DNA of 64,000 nt from Pseudomonas sp. LFM046 (GTDB lineage: Bacteria > Pseudomonadota > Gammaproteobacteria > Pseudomonadales > Pseudomonadaceae), in the NCBI RefSeq assembly GCF_000949385.2, contig NZ_JYKO02000001.1:2318620-2382619 (forward strand), in the 5' to 3' direction. The notes beneath the pieces were generated by a model, which was not told where the DNA came from, did not search any database, and worked only from the letters and a program-made list of their open reading frames with translations. Numbering within the stretch: the first letter of the stretch is position 1; every line of letters begins with the position of its first letter. The position numbers were made by a program, and so were the translations under genes. Shown here one piece after another: positions 8,082 to 16,698 of the stretch.

Positions 8082-8791
8082 TGCAGGGTCTCCAGCGGTG
8101 TGTCGTCGCCGCCCAGGCGGATGAATTCGGCGTGGTCGATGGGCTCGAAGCGCACCCGGTCGCCGGCCTGCAGCAGGCTGTAGCCGGGAAGGTCCAGGTC
8201 GAACAGGCGCACCGGCGTGCGGCCCAGCAGGTTCCAGCCGCCGGGGCTTTCCACCGGATAGACCGCTGTCTGCCGCTCGGCGATGCCGACGCTTCCGGGC
8301 GCGATGCGTTTGCGCGGGGTGGTCAGGCGCGGGGCGGTCAGGGCGTCTTCGACCAGTCCCATGAAGGCGAAGCCGGGTGTGAAGCCCAGGGCGAACACCT
8401 GGTACTCGCGCTGGCTATGGCGCCCCACCAGTTCCGCCATGCTCATGTGCTTGCGCTGGGCCAGGGGCTCCAGGTCCGGACCCACGCTCGGGTCATACCA
8501 GGTGGGAATGACATGGGTGCGGCCGGTGGCGCGGGATTCGGGGCTGAGCCCGGAAAGCGCTGCGGTGACCCGCTCGCGGGCTTGGCGCGGGTCCAGTTGC
8601 TCCAGGTCGTAGTGCAACAGCAGGGTGGTGTAGGAGGGCACCAGATCCACCAGGGCGGTGCCGAAGGTCTCCCGCAGGCGAGTGCCGGCAGCCAGCATCC
8701 AGGGCATGTTGGCTTCGTCGATGCGATCGAACAGGCGCAGGATGAAGGCGTCGATGGATGCCACTTCGATGTGCAGCTGCGGGGTGTTCAT
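8078..8791 (-). CDS. pxpB: 5-oxoprolinase subunit B (AHS1/KipI family)
   Basis: 237 residues with the AHS1 signatures [51 protein letters not shown] and the C-terminal [16 protein letters not shown]. In Bacillus and E. coli this subunit partners PxpC in the kinase/hydrolase complex acting on 5-oxoproline. It overlaps pxpA by four bases at its start and pxpC by four at its end, a compact operon order A-B-C on the minus strand. Confidence 0.93.
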   Translation of the reverse strand: MNTPQLHIEVASIDAFILRLFDRIDEANMPWMLAAGTRLRETFGTALVDLVPSYTTLLLHYDLEQLDPRQARERVTAALSGLSPESRATGRTHVIPTWYDPSVGPDLEPLAQRKHMSMAELVGRHSQREYQVFALGFTPGFAFMGLVEDALTAPRLTTPRKRIAPGSVGIAERQTAVYPVESPGGWNLLGRTPVRLFDLDLPGYSLLQAGDRVRFEPIDHAEFIRLGGDDTPLETLQ

Positions 8792-9531
8792 TGGGCCTCC
8801 AGCGCTTCGCGTATGCGTTTGACTGCCGCGACCGAGCCGGGGTTGTCGCCATGTACGCAGAGGGTGTGGGCCTTTAGCGGCAGGTCGCTGCCATCGCTGG
8901 CCCGCAGGGATTCGCCACGGGCGAGGGTGAGGGCCTGGGCCACCACGAGTTCCGGGTCGTGATGCACCGCACCGGGCAAGCTGCGCGACACCAGGAAGCC
9001 GTCGCCGTCGTAGGCGCGATCGGCGAAGGCTTCGAACCAGAGGGTCACACCGTACTCATCACCGATGGCCTGGGCGGCGCTGTTGTCGCGGGTGCTCATC
9101 AGCATCAGCGGCAGTTGCGGGTCGTAGGCGGCCACTGCACGCATCACGGCGGCGAGAATGGCCGGGTCGCGCATCATGTCCTGGTACAGCGCGCCATGGG
9201 GCTTTACGTAGCTGACGCGGGCACCCTGGGCCCGGCAGAGACCGTCGAGGGCGCCGACCTGGTAGAGCATCAGGTCTTCCACCTCAGCCGGCGAGCAGGC
9301 CAGGGAGCGGCGGCCGAAACCCACCAGGTCCGGGTAGCCGGGGTGGGCGCCGATGCTCACCCGGTGCTTCACCGCCAGGGCAATGGTGCGGCGCATGGTG
9401 CCAGGGTCGCCGGCGTGGAAGCCGCAGGCGATGTTGGCGCAGTCGATCAGGGGCATGACTTCGGCATCCAGGCCCATGGTCCAGGCGCCGAAGCTTTCGC
9501 CGATATCGCAATTCAGCAGCAGTCTGCTCAT
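8788..9531 (-). CDS. pxpA: 5-oxoprolinase subunit A (LamB/YcsF family)
   Basis: 247 residues, the family's usual length. Hallmarks are [12 protein letters not shown] at the N-terminus, [48 protein letters not shown] and CVHGDNPGS near the C-terminus. PxpA acts with PxpBC to hydrolyse 5-oxoproline, the lactam formed spontaneously from glutamine or glutamate. AAGGA lies before the ATG. It is first of the three pxp genes; a 126-base gap separates it from the carrier gene upstream on the same strand, so the carrier is probably co-transcribed. Confidence 0.95.
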   Translation of the reverse strand: MSRLLLNCDIGESFGAWTMGLDAEVMPLIDCANIACGFHAGDPGTMRRTIALAVKHRVSIGAHPGYPDLVGFGRRSLACSPAEVEDLMLYQVGALDGLCRAQGARVSYVKPHGALYQDMMRDPAILAAVMRAVAAYDPQLPLMLMSTRDNSAAQAIGDEYGVTLWFEAFADRAYDGDGFLVSRSLPGAVHHDPELVVAQALTLARGESLRASDGSDLPLKAHTLCVHGDNPGSVAAVKRIREALEAQ

Positions 9532-9657
9532 GGTCTGTCCTTCAGGGTTGGTTGCGACTGGGCGAGCAGGGGCCGGCCCAGTCCGCTGCCGGCTATCAGC
9601 GCGGCAGCCAGACGGGTGTTCGGGTGCAGGGGGAATTCTGGGTGGGAGGCGGTCCGG

Positions 9658-10941
9658 TCAGATTTCCAGTTGCTTGCCGCGGGTTTCCGGCAGGCTGAGG
9701 GCGGCGAGGATGACCACCCCGTAGGACACCGCGGCGAATCCGCCGATGCCCACGCCTAGCGAGACGTGCTGGCTGAGGATGCCGATCAGCATCGGGAAGA
9801 ACGCGGCGACGGCGCGGCCGATGTTGTAGCAGAAGCCCTGGCCCGAACCGCGGATGCGGGTGGGGAACAGCTCGGTGAGGAAGGAGCCCATGCCGCTGAA
9901 GATGCCCGAGGCGAAGAAACCCAGGGGGAAGCCCAGCCAGAGCATGGCGCCGTTGCTGACCGGCAGTTGGGTGTAGAGCAGGACCACGATGAAGGAACCG
10001 ACGGCGAAGAGGATGAAGTTCTTCTTGCGGCCGATCAGGTCAGTGAGGAACGCGCTGATCACATAGCCCACGTAGGACCCCAGGATCACCATCGCCAGGT
10101 AGCCGCCGGTGCCGAGTACGGTCAGGCCGCGTTCCGCCTTGAGGAAGGTCGGCAGCCAGGAGGTGATGGCGTAGTAGCCGCCCAGGGCGCCGGTGGTCAA
10201 CAGCGAGGCGCGCAGGGTGATGCTGAGCATGCCGGGGGCGAAGATTTCGTAGAAGTTGACCTTCTCGGCGCCCTGGTTGTGCTTCTGCGCCTCCTTGTAG
10301 ATTTCCGGTTCCTTCACCAGGCGGCGAACGATGATCACGAAGATCGCCGGCAGCAGGCCGAGCATGAACAGCGCGCGCCACGCGTCTTCCGGTGCGAGGA
10401 TGCTGAACATCACGGCGTAGAGGAGGGCGGTCAGGCCCCAGCCGATTGCCCAGCCGGACTGCACCAGCCCCACCGCCTTGCCGCGATCCTTGGCCTTGAT
10501 GACTTCGCCGATCAGCACCGCGCCGGCGGTCCATTCGCCACCGAAGCCGAAGCCCATCAGGGTGCGGGCGATCAGTAGCTGTTCGTAGCTCTGCGCGAGG
10601 CCGCAGAGGAAGGTGAAGAAGGCGAACCAGAGCACCGTGAGCTGCAAGGTCAGCACGCGGCCGATGCGGTCGGAGAGAATGCCGGCGATCCAGCCGCCAG
10701 CGGCGGAAGCGAGCAGGGTCAGGGTGTGGATCAGACCGGCTTCACCCGTGGTGATGCCCCAGATGGCGATCAGCGTGGGAATGACGAAACTGAGCATCTG
10801 GGTGTCCATGCCGTCCAGGCCGTAGCCTATCTTGCAGCTCCAGAAGGTCCGGCGTTCCTGCTTGCTGAGGGCCCGGTACCAGCCGAAATGGCCGCCTTGG
10901 TCGACGTCCAGCCCACCCATTTGGGTCGCTTGTTTTTGCAT
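9658..10941 (-). CDS. MFS transporter, sialate/carboxylate:H+ symporter type
   Basis: 427 residues from the ATG at 10941, which has GGAG at a good distance; the frame extends to 10980 without family support. Roughly twelve hydrophobic segments are visible. The MFS motif A follows TM2 (GILSDRIGRVLTLQ) and a related loop sits between TM8 and TM9 (FLTDLIGRKKNF); the segment TLMGFGFGGEWTAGAVLIGE matches the SHS/AAHS group of small organic-acid carriers. Placed directly upstream of pxpABC, it is a good candidate importer of 5-oxoproline or a related lactam or acid; this is inference from position. A divergent LysR gene starts 294 bases away. Confidence 0.88.
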   Translation of the reverse strand: MQKQATQMGGLDVDQGGHFGWYRALSKQERRTFWSCKIGYGLDGMDTQMLSFVIPTLIAIWGITTGEAGLIHTLTLLASAAGGWIAGILSDRIGRVLTLQLTVLWFAFFTFLCGLAQSYEQLLIARTLMGFGFGGEWTAGAVLIGEVIKAKDRGKAVGLVQSGWAIGWGLTALLYAVMFSILAPEDAWRALFMLGLLPAIFVIIVRRLVKEPEIYKEAQKHNQGAEKVNFYEIFAPGMLSITLRASLLTTGALGGYYAITSWLPTFLKAERGLTVLGTGGYLAMVILGSYVGYVISAFLTDLIGRKKNFILFAVGSFIVVLLYTQLPVSNGAMLWLGFPLGFFASGIFSGMGSFLTELFPTRIRGSGQGFCYNIGRAVAAFFPMLIGILSQHVSLGVGIGGFAAVSYGVVILAALSLPETRGKQLEI

Positions 10942-11235
10942 GGGGTTCTCCGATCGCTGTTCTTGGCGTTGTATGAGCATTCGGGGGATGCGGGGTCAGT
11001 GCCCGCAGCCTGTGGGCGGATTCTTGTGCCGAGTTTGCAGGAGCGTCCAACTAATTAAAGCGTCCGCCGGGGATAAGAAATTCCGATAGCCGATCAACGG
11101 TGCCAGGAACGAAGATGCACGGCCGCCAGCGTGCGGCGCTTGTCGATCAGGCGTTCGTCTGGCGCAGGAAGTGCTTGAATCTACTGTATCTTTTCGTCCT
11201 TTCTGCGTTTGATCCCTTGCTTGCCGGTAACCGCC

Positions 11236-12189
11236 ATGAACCTGAAGTTCCTCGAAACCTTCGTCTGGGTCGCCCGTCTGAAAAGCTTTCGCCTGACCGC
11301 CGAAAAGCTCTTCAGCACCCAGGCGTCCATTTCCAGCCGCATCGCCGTGCTGGAAGACGAACTGGGCGTGAAGCTGTTCGTGCGGGATTCCCGGGGCGTG
11401 ACCCTGACCCCCGAGGGGCACAAGGTGCTGGAGTACGCCGAGCAGATGATGGACACCATGCATGCCCTGAAGCAGGCCATCGATACCAGCTCGGCCACCC
11501 AGGGGCGAATCCGCATCGGTGCCATGGACACGGTGATCCACACCTGGCTGAGCTCCCTGGTGTCCAAGGTGAACGAGCTGTACCCGGCGGTGGAGATCGA
11601 GCTGATGGCCGACACCGCGCGCAACCTTTCCGAGCAATTGCAGAAAGGTTACCTGGACCTGATCTTCGGGACCGACCCGCTGCGCCACGAGTCGGTGCTC
11701 AACCTCGAGCTGGGCAGCTATCCGCTGTGCTGGATCGTCTCCACCGGCTCCATCTATCACCGCGACTACGCCTCCCTGGCGGAGCTGGCGCGCGAGCGGG
11801 TGGTGACCTTTTCAAAGCATTCGCGGCCGCACCAGGATGTGCTCGGCCTGCTGCACGCCAATGGTGTGGCGGCACCACGCCTGAGCTGCGTGAATTCGGT
11901 GGCGGCCATGACCCGCCTGCTGCGCGACGGTTTCGGCATAGGCGCCTTGCCGCCGGCCCTGGTGAGCCAGGAACTGGAGCGGGGCGAGCTGACCATCCTG
12001 CGCATCAGCCCGATGCCGCCGAGCCTGCCGCTGGTGATGTCCTGGCGCGGCGGCACCGGCCTGGAGCTGGTGGATCAGGTGGTGGACGTGAGCAAGTCGG
12101 TGGTGGCGCACTACGCCGAAAACGTGGGCAAGGCGCATTTCGTGCCGGCCGAGCTGAAAAAGGGCGAAGGGCGTCTGCGTCCGCTGTAA
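11236..12189 (+). CDS. LysR-family regulator divergent from the MFS-pxp operon
   Basis: 317 residues. The N-terminal winged helix ([40 protein letters not shown]) is followed by a periplasmic-binding-like effector domain. I chose the ATG at 11236 over an upstream frame start at 11209 because the standard LysR N-terminus begins there. It is divergent from the MFS-pxp genes and directly upstream of the DUF1445 gene, an arrangement in which LysR proteins usually control the neighbouring operon in response to a pathway metabolite. The effector could be 5-oxoproline or D-glutamate, an inference from neighbours. Confidence 0.92.
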   Translation: MNLKFLETFVWVARLKSFRLTAEKLFSTQASISSRIAVLEDELGVKLFVRDSRGVTLTPEGHKVLEYAEQMMDTMHALKQAIDTSSATQGRIRIGAMDTVIHTWLSSLVSKVNELYPAVEIELMADTARNLSEQLQKGYLDLIFGTDPLRHESVLNLELGSYPLCWIVSTGSIYHRDYASLAELARERVVTFSKHSRPHQDVLGLLHANGVAAPRLSCVNSVAAMTRLLRDGFGIGALPPALVSQELERGELTILRISPMPPSLPLVMSWRGGTGLELVDQVVDVSKSVVAHYAENVGKAHFVPAELKKGEGRLRPL

Positions 12190-12286
12190 TTCAATTTTCC
12201 CGATGCCCGGTCCCGGAAATTTCTTGTTGGACGGCCGGGCCCGCGCGCCCCTGAATAGCGGCCAGAACAACAACCGGAGCCGGCCG

Positions 12287-13084
12287 ATGAGCACGCCTGA
12301 CCTGCAGCAACTCGCCCAACTTTCCCCCCGTGAACTGCGCCGACTGATCCGTCGCGGCGACTACAGCGGTCACACCAGCGGCCTGGGCCAACGCCACTTG
12401 CAGGCCAATATCGTGATCCTGCAGAAGTCCTGGGCGGACGAATTCCTGCACTTCTGCGTGCTCAACCCAAGGTCTTGCCCGCTGCTGGACGTGACTGAAC
12501 CGGGGTCGCCGTATTTCGAGAAGCTCGGCGTGGATGTGGACGTGCGCAGCGACGTGCCGCGCTACCGCATCCATCGCCGTGGGCGGGACTTCGCGGAAGT
12601 GACCGACATAGGCGAGTTCTGGGAAGCGGATTTCGTCGCCTTCGCCATCGGCTGCTCCTTCTCCTTCGAACAGGCACTGCTGGATGCCGGCATCCGCCTG
12701 CGCCATATCGAACTGAGGCGCAATGTCGCCATGTATCGCACGGCCATCGAAACCCACCCGGCCGGGCGCCTCGCGGGCCAGACGGTGGTGTCCATGCGCC
12801 CGATGAAAGCCGCCGACGCCGTTCGCGCCATCGAAATCACCGCACGATTCCCCATGACCCACGGTGCGCCGGTACATATTGGCGACCCGTCACTGATCGG
12901 CATCCGCGACCTCGCCACCCCGGACTATGGCGACGCCGTCCCCGTGGCGGCGGATGAGATCCCGTTGTTCTGGGCCTGCGGTGTCACCCCTCAGGCCGTG
13001 CTGGCCGAAGCCGAGCCCGAGCTCTACATCACCCATGCCCCCGGCCACATGCTGGTGAGCGACAAGCTCTACGGCGAGGTCTGA
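12287..13084 (+). CDS. DUF1445 putative hydro-lyase / D-glutamate cyclase-like protein
   Basis: 265 residues from the ATG at 12287 (GGAG upstream). The segment [28 protein letters not shown], the RNVAMYRT motif, [22 protein letters not shown]-type sequence and the C-terminal [15 protein letters not shown] ... [12 protein letters not shown] are typical of DUF1445. The human mitochondrial member (DGLUCY) converts D-glutamate to 5-oxo-D-proline. The position beside pxpABC makes 5-oxoproline/glutamate chemistry the likely role. Whether the bacterial protein uses D-glutamate is inference. Confidence 0.88.
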   Translation: MSTPDLQQLAQLSPRELRRLIRRGDYSGHTSGLGQRHLQANIVILQKSWADEFLHFCVLNPRSCPLLDVTEPGSPYFEKLGVDVDVRSDVPRYRIHRRGRDFAEVTDIGEFWEADFVAFAIGCSFSFEQALLDAGIRLRHIELRRNVAMYRTAIETHPAGRLAGQTVVSMRPMKAADAVRAIEITARFPMTHGAPVHIGDPSLIGIRDLATPDYGDAVPVAADEIPLFWACGVTPQAVLAEAEPELYITHAPGHMLVSDKLYGEV

Positions 13085-13152
13085 GCGGGTGCTCCAGCCG
13101 GGGCGACGAGAGGCTGGCTCAAGGGGCGCGGCCGCGTCTGATGCCTTCGGAT

Positions 13153-13389
13153 TCAATGTCTGAAGGCGAGGACGCAGCGTTCCACGATCAGCGTCAGGAA
13201 CCCGAACAGCGCAAAGGCGGCAATCAGCACGGCACCACTGGATTCGCTGGCGATCTGGGTGAATACCGCCAGGCCCACGGCCACCAGAAGCATCGTCAGC
13301 CCGAACCATTGCATCGATTGCGCCCAGGCAGGGAGTGGCGAGGGTCGGGCTTCGCGCCCACGCCGGCTGGAGTCATGTTCTTCGGTCAT
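13153..13389 (-). CDS. small two-helix membrane protein, 78 residues
   Basis: MTEEHDSSRRGREARPSP starts a polar, basic N-terminal tail; two hydrophobic segments follow (about 27-46 and 51-71), ending in a short Arg/His tail. GGAGGG stands before the ATG. I recognise no named family, and no partner is clear: it diverges from the DUF1772 gene and converges on the DUF1445 gene. Confidence 0.65.
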   Translation of the reverse strand: MTEEHDSSRRGREARPSPLPAWAQSMQWFGLTMLLVAVGLAVFTQIASESSGAVLIAAFALFGFLTLIVERCVLAFRH

Positions 13390-13615
13390 GACAGTGCCCT
13401 CCAGACAGTGACATCTTCGCCGGGGCTGCAGTTTTTCCCGGCTGGTCCAGAATGCATGGATGCAGCGGAGGGCAGGAAAATGAGTGACAAACGGATGATG
13501 GCGTGTGCAGGGGCCGGGTGCGCTGATGCGCGTACTCCGGGCGACAGCGGCGGCAGCCGGCTGCGAAACCTGAACGGAAAGGCGCAGCCCTGAATCGACC
13601 CCGGAGGAATCGACC

Positions 13616-14119
13616 ATGCCCTTCATCGACGATATCGCCTTCCTGTTGGCCTTCCTCTGCGCCATTGCCTGCGGCCTGATGGGCGGCCTGTTCTTCGCCT
13701 TCTCCAACTTCGTGATGCAGGCGCTGGCGCGCCTGTCTCCGGAAGCCGGCATCGCCGCCATGCAGGCCATCAACCAGACGGTGCTCAATCGGCTCTTTCT
13801 CGCCACGTTCCTGGGCACCAGCGCCGCCTGCGGACTGCTGACGCTGTACGCCTATGTGCACTGGGAGGTACCCGGTACCTTCTTCCTGCTCATCGGCAGC
13901 CTGTTGTATCTGCTCGGCACCTTCGGCGTGACGCTGGTGTGCAACGTCCCGCGCAACAACGCCTTGGCGCGGCTGGATGTCAGCAACCCCGGTTCCGAGG
14001 CCGCATGGCGGACCTATGTGGAGGAGTGGACACGCTGGAACCACGTGCGTACGGGAACGGCCCTGGCCGCGTCGGCGATGCTGACGATCGCGCTCTGCCT
14101 GATGCTGACGCTGAACTAA
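13616..14119 (+). CDS. DUF1772 (anthrone oxygenase-like) membrane protein
   Basis: 167 residues with four hydrophobic segments (about 5-33, 57-80, 85-108 and 144-166). The pattern GLMGGLFFAFSNFVMQALARL followed by Gly-Ile-Ala-Ala-Met-Gln-Ala-Ile-Asn and a later WNHVRTG is typical of DUF1772, a family that includes the fungal anthrone oxygenases and many bacterial proteins of unknown function. GGAGG lies just before the ATG. It is a single-gene unit in the 226-base divergent gap with the 78-residue gene; the next gene downstream is on the other strand beyond a palindromic repeat. Confidence 0.85.
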   Translation: MPFIDDIAFLLAFLCAIACGLMGGLFFAFSNFVMQALARLSPEAGIAAMQAINQTVLNRLFLATFLGTSAACGLLTLYAYVHWEVPGTFFLLIGSLLYLLGTFGVTLVCNVPRNNALARLDVSNPGSEAAWRTYVEEWTRWNHVRTGTALAASAMLTIALCLMLTLN

Positions 14120-14184
14120 GGGGCCCTGGCCGTCCGCCGGGCGATGGCAAATCACGTCGATTGCCTGGAGCGACGGAACCGTCG

Positions 14185-14251
14185 GTAGGGTGCGCCGTGC
14201 GCACCAGCGATTGAGCGCTGCGCTGATCGGTGCGCGCAGCACACCCTACGG
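14185..14251. repeat. palindromic repeat, GTAGGGTGCGC family
   Basis: Inverted ends GTAGGGTGCGCCGTGCGCACC and GGTGCGCGCAGCACACCCTAC enclose a short core. A degenerate copy lies at 58535-58613. Confidence 0.75.
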
Positions 14252-14282
14252 TCAGCCACGCGGCGGGGCATGCAGAGGCGGG

Positions 14283-14714
14283 CTATTTTGCCGGCCGCTT
14301 GGGCGCGCCCTTGTTCCAGCGCCGCTCGATGACGCCTGATGACGCCGCCTTCAGCAACCGCTTGAAGGTCGGGCATTCCGAGTGACTTGGGGCGGGGCAG
14401 GCCGCCGCATGCCGCAGCCCATGGCTCATGGCTTTCAGCCGTTTGATCAGGGCGTCGATCTCATCGGCCTTCGTCAGCAGCAATTGCCGGTCGATATTCG
14501 GCTCGCCGTTGGGCGAGAACATCGAGCCAATCTCGTCCAGCGAAAGCCCCGCCGCCTGGCCCAGGGAAATCAGCGCCAGCTGATCGAGGATGCCGGGGGC
14601 GAACCAGCGCCGCGTGCCCTGCTGACTGAGGGAGGTGATCAGCCCCTTCTTCTCGTAGTAGCGCAGCGTCGACGCGGGCACACCCGTGCGTTTGGCGACT
14701 TCGGCAATGTCCAT
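14283..14714 (-). CDS. MerR-family regulator
   Basis: 143 residues. The winged-helix domain opens with MDIAEVAKRTGVPASTLRYYEKKGLI and is followed by a DUF2937-like coiled dimer helix (about 75-110). The C-terminal part holds a few Cys (AACPAPSHSECPTF), which could bind metal or sense redox state, though this does not match the CueR/ZntR/SoxR spacing exactly. The gene is divergent from a three-gene set, with a promoter between them that has the long spacer expected for MerR control. It probably represses or twists that promoter until its effector binds. Confidence 0.92.
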   Translation of the reverse strand: MDIAEVAKRTGVPASTLRYYEKKGLITSLSQQGTRRWFAPGILDQLALISLGQAAGLSLDEIGSMFSPNGEPNIDRQLLLTKADEIDALIKRLKAMSHGLRHAAACPAPSHSECPTFKRLLKAASSGVIERRWNKGAPKRPAK

Positions 14715-14724
14715 CCGTGATCCC

Positions 14725-14755
14725 TTGACTTGAAGTTGACTTCAACTTCTAGAGT
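14725..14755 (+). promoter_or_regulatory. MerR-type promoter with 19-base spacer and perfect operator palindrome
   Basis: TTGACT (14725-14730) and TAGAGT (14750-14755) are separated by 19 bases, the long spacing that MerR proteins correct by bending. The spacer contains the perfect inverted repeat GAAGTTGA-CT-TCAACTTC at 14732-14749. It sits 41 bases before the DUF2938 ATG and just upstream of the merR start. Confidence 0.85.
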
Positions 14756-14796
14756 GAGCTTCGACACCTCCAACCGTCAACGATCACGGGGCTCAC

Positions 14797-15291
14797 ATGA
14801 ATCTCCTGCACGACATCATCAAGGTTGTTTTCATCGGCGTAGGCGCCACCGCCGTCATGGATATCTGGCTCACCTTCCTCAAGCGGATGGGCGTCCAGAC
14901 TCTCAACTTCGCGTTCATCGGCCGCTGGGTCGGGCACCTGTTCCGAGGCCGCATCGCCCACCAGGCCATTGCCAGGTCGGAACCCGTTTCCGGCGAGCTG
15001 GCGCTGGGTTGGCTAACCCACTACGCCGTCGGCATCGGCTTTGCGGTCTTGCTGGTGGTGCTCCGTGGCATGGACTGGGCGGCGAATCCGACCCTGCTGC
15101 CAGCCGTGTTGGTGGGGATGGGCACCGTGGTCGCACCGCTGTTCGTGATGCAGCCGGCCATGGGCGCCGGCTTCGCGGCGTCCAGGACGCCGACTCCCCT
15201 CAGGAACTGCCTGCGCAGCCTCGTGAACCACAGCGTCTTCGGCCTGGGCCTCTTCTTCTCCGCCGTCCTGATCGACTGGGCTCTGCGTTAA
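14797..15291 (+). CDS. DUF2938 family membrane protein
   Basis: 164 residues with about four hydrophobic segments (near 8-26, 69-90, 95-115 and 142-160). The segment VFIGVGATAVMDIWLTFLKRMGVQ and GRWVGHLFRGRIAHQAIARS are family features. The function of DUF2938 is not known. It is first in the MerR-controlled set; no clear strong ribosome site is visible, but the preceding GGGGCTCAC may serve. The gene is followed at 43 bases by the flavodoxin-like reductase. Confidence 0.85.
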   Translation: MNLLHDIIKVVFIGVGATAVMDIWLTFLKRMGVQTLNFAFIGRWVGHLFRGRIAHQAIARSEPVSGELALGWLTHYAVGIGFAVLLVVLRGMDWAANPTLLPAVLVGMGTVVAPLFVMQPAMGAGFAASRTPTPLRNCLRSLVNHSVFGLGLFFSAVLIDWALR

Positions 15292-15334
15292 GCCCGGCGC
15301 CTCTTCGCCTCCCCAATCACAGGAACCATCCAGC

Positions 15335-15904
15335 ATGAAAAAACTCGCCGTCATCTACCACAGCGCCCACGGCCACACCGAGCACATCGCCCGGCAGATC
15401 TGCGAAGGCGCCCAGGCTACCGCCAACACCGAGGTGCACTTGCTCAAGGCCGAAGACCTCACCCAGGCGCCTGAGCACCTGCTGCAGTTCGACGGCTATA
15501 TCTTCGGCTCGCCGACCTACTTCGGCGGCGTCTCCGGTCCCTTCAAGTGCTTCATGGATGCCACCGGGCCGTTGTGGCGTGCCCAGCGGCTCAAGGGCCG
15601 GCTCGCGGCGGCCTTCACCGTGTCGTCGTTGCCGGCGGGGGACAAGCAATCGACGCTCCTGTCCCTGTTCGTCTTCTGCATGCAGCACGGCATGCTCTGG
15701 GTAGGAAACCCGATCCTGCCCGAGCAGCACGCAGGTGTGCCCTATGACGAGGCAGCAAACCGCCTGGGCTCCTGGTCGGGGCTGATGGCCCAGTCCAGCC
15801 ACTCCGCTCCGGCCGACGCCTTCGCGCCGGGCGATATCCGGACGGCGAGGCTATTCGGCCGGAATGTTTCCGAAGCCCTGCACCGGCTCGCCTGTGCAGC
15901 CTGA
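15335..15904 (+). CDS. flavodoxin-like NAD(P)H:quinone oxidoreductase (WrbA-like)
   Basis: 189 residues. The FMN phosphate loop is YHSAHGHTEHIARQI (about residues 8-22); the second FMN contact FGSPTYFGGVSGPFKCFMD and the WRAQRLKGRLAAAFT segment fit the WrbA/flavodoxin_2 type. Members transfer two electrons from NAD(P)H to quinones and so limit redox cycling. AGGAACC stands before the ATG. Its position in the MerR-controlled set suggests induction by a quinone, electrophile or oxidant; I infer this. Confidence 0.88.
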   Translation: MKKLAVIYHSAHGHTEHIARQICEGAQATANTEVHLLKAEDLTQAPEHLLQFDGYIFGSPTYFGGVSGPFKCFMDATGPLWRAQRLKGRLAAAFTVSSLPAGDKQSTLLSLFVFCMQHGMLWVGNPILPEQHAGVPYDEAANRLGSWSGLMAQSSHSAPADAFAPGDIRTARLFGRNVSEALHRLACAA

Positions 15905-15920
15905 CCCGAGAGGTGCCGGC

Positions 15921-16148
15921 ATGATTCCCAAGCGCTTTGCACCGCTGTTGTTCAGCCTGATCCTTTCCGGGCTCATGTCCCTGCTGGTTTCCGGCATCTC
16001 CACCTACCGCGCCGCGGGTTGGGTGCCGGATTTCCTCGGCCTCTGGTCCGGTGCCTGGCTCACCGCCTGGCTGTTTGCGTTTCCCGCAGTGGTGCTGGTC
16101 ACCCCAGTGGCGCGCAAGGTGGTAGGCGGGCTGGTGGAAAGGGAGTGA
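15921..16148 (+). CDS. DUF2798 small membrane protein
   Basis: 75 residues with two hydrophobic segments (about 7-27 and 39-64), and the family pattern KRFAPLLFSLILSGLMSLLVSGIST ... W..AWLFAFPAVVLVTPVARK. GAGAGG lies before the ATG at 15921; the gene begins 16 bases after the reductase stop, so they are co-transcribed. Function is unknown, though DUF2798 genes often neighbour efflux or redox genes. Confidence 0.85.
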   Translation: MIPKRFAPLLFSLILSGLMSLLVSGISTYRAAGWVPDFLGLWSGAWLTAWLFAFPAVVLVTPVARKVVGGLVERE

Positions 16149-16232
16149 GGCGATTTGCGTTGAATGCTTTTCGTCGGATGGGGCGGGCGGCGTTCCGCGA
16201 GCGGAGCGAAACCCATCCTACGGGGCGCTTGG

Positions 16233-16329
16233 TGTGGGGGCGAATTCAGCCGCCAAGCAGACCGCAGGTCTGCCCTGATGGGCCGAAGGGGCAACTGCGT
16301 TGCCCTTGGCGAATGAATTCGCCCCCACA
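16233..16329. repeat. REP-like palindromic pair
   Basis: TGTGGGGGCGAATTCAG at one end and GGCGAATGAATTCGCCCCCACA at the other, a variant of the TGTAGGGGCGAAT family. A GTAGGATGGG-family half-element precedes it (cccatcctacg, about 16211-16221). Confidence 0.75.
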
Positions 16330-16381
16330 GGTCGGTCCTGTCATCGGATGGTTGCGGATGATGCGGGGAAGTGGCGGACGT

Positions 16382-16436
16382 AAAAAAGCCGTCACGGTAC
16401 GAACACTTACGGGGGAGGCGGCCACCGTGACGGCTT
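16382..16436 (-). terminator. strong intrinsic terminator on the minus strand with no minus-strand gene upstream
   Basis: Thirteen-base perfect arms (AAGCCGTCACGGT at 16386-16398 and ACCGTGACGGCTT at 16424-16436) around a 25-base loop; read on the minus strand the stem runs into six T residues. The plus strand has no T-run after it. No protein gene on the minus strand lies within 1.8 kb upstream, so it may end a small RNA. Confidence 0.6.
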
Positions 16437-16698
16437 CAAATGTCCTTCGCAAGGGGACGTATTCACAGTAGTCGACGGTTTCCAGCTGTGCCCTGGCACT
16501 CGAACAGGGGGTGTTGGGGAAGATGTAACGCCGTTTGTCAGGACGTTGCCTGGGTGGTGCTTCATTACCCGTGAGCCGGCATTCAATCCGGACCGTATCG
16601 GCCCGTCCCCGGGCAGACCGATTGAGGGAGGCGCCGGGACCACGCGCCTCCGATACGGCTGCTATAAGTCAGGGAACGCCGAATCGGGGGAGCACCGG

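Larger units (their letters stand above)
16149..16698. other. gene-free stretch of 550 bases: repeats, orphan terminator, kinase leader
   Basis: It holds a palindromic half-element at about 16171-16222, a REP-like pair at 16233-16329, a strong minus-strand intrinsic terminator at 16382-16436, and about 260 bases of unassigned sequence before the kinase start. Third-position bias in any frame here is poor, so no protein is proposed. Confidence 0.7.

Noticed and set aside
16407-16643. 78-codon minus-strand frame near the orphan terminator
   Set aside because: Low-complexity Pro/Ser/Thr sequence, no ribosome site; the terminator is better explained by an RNA.
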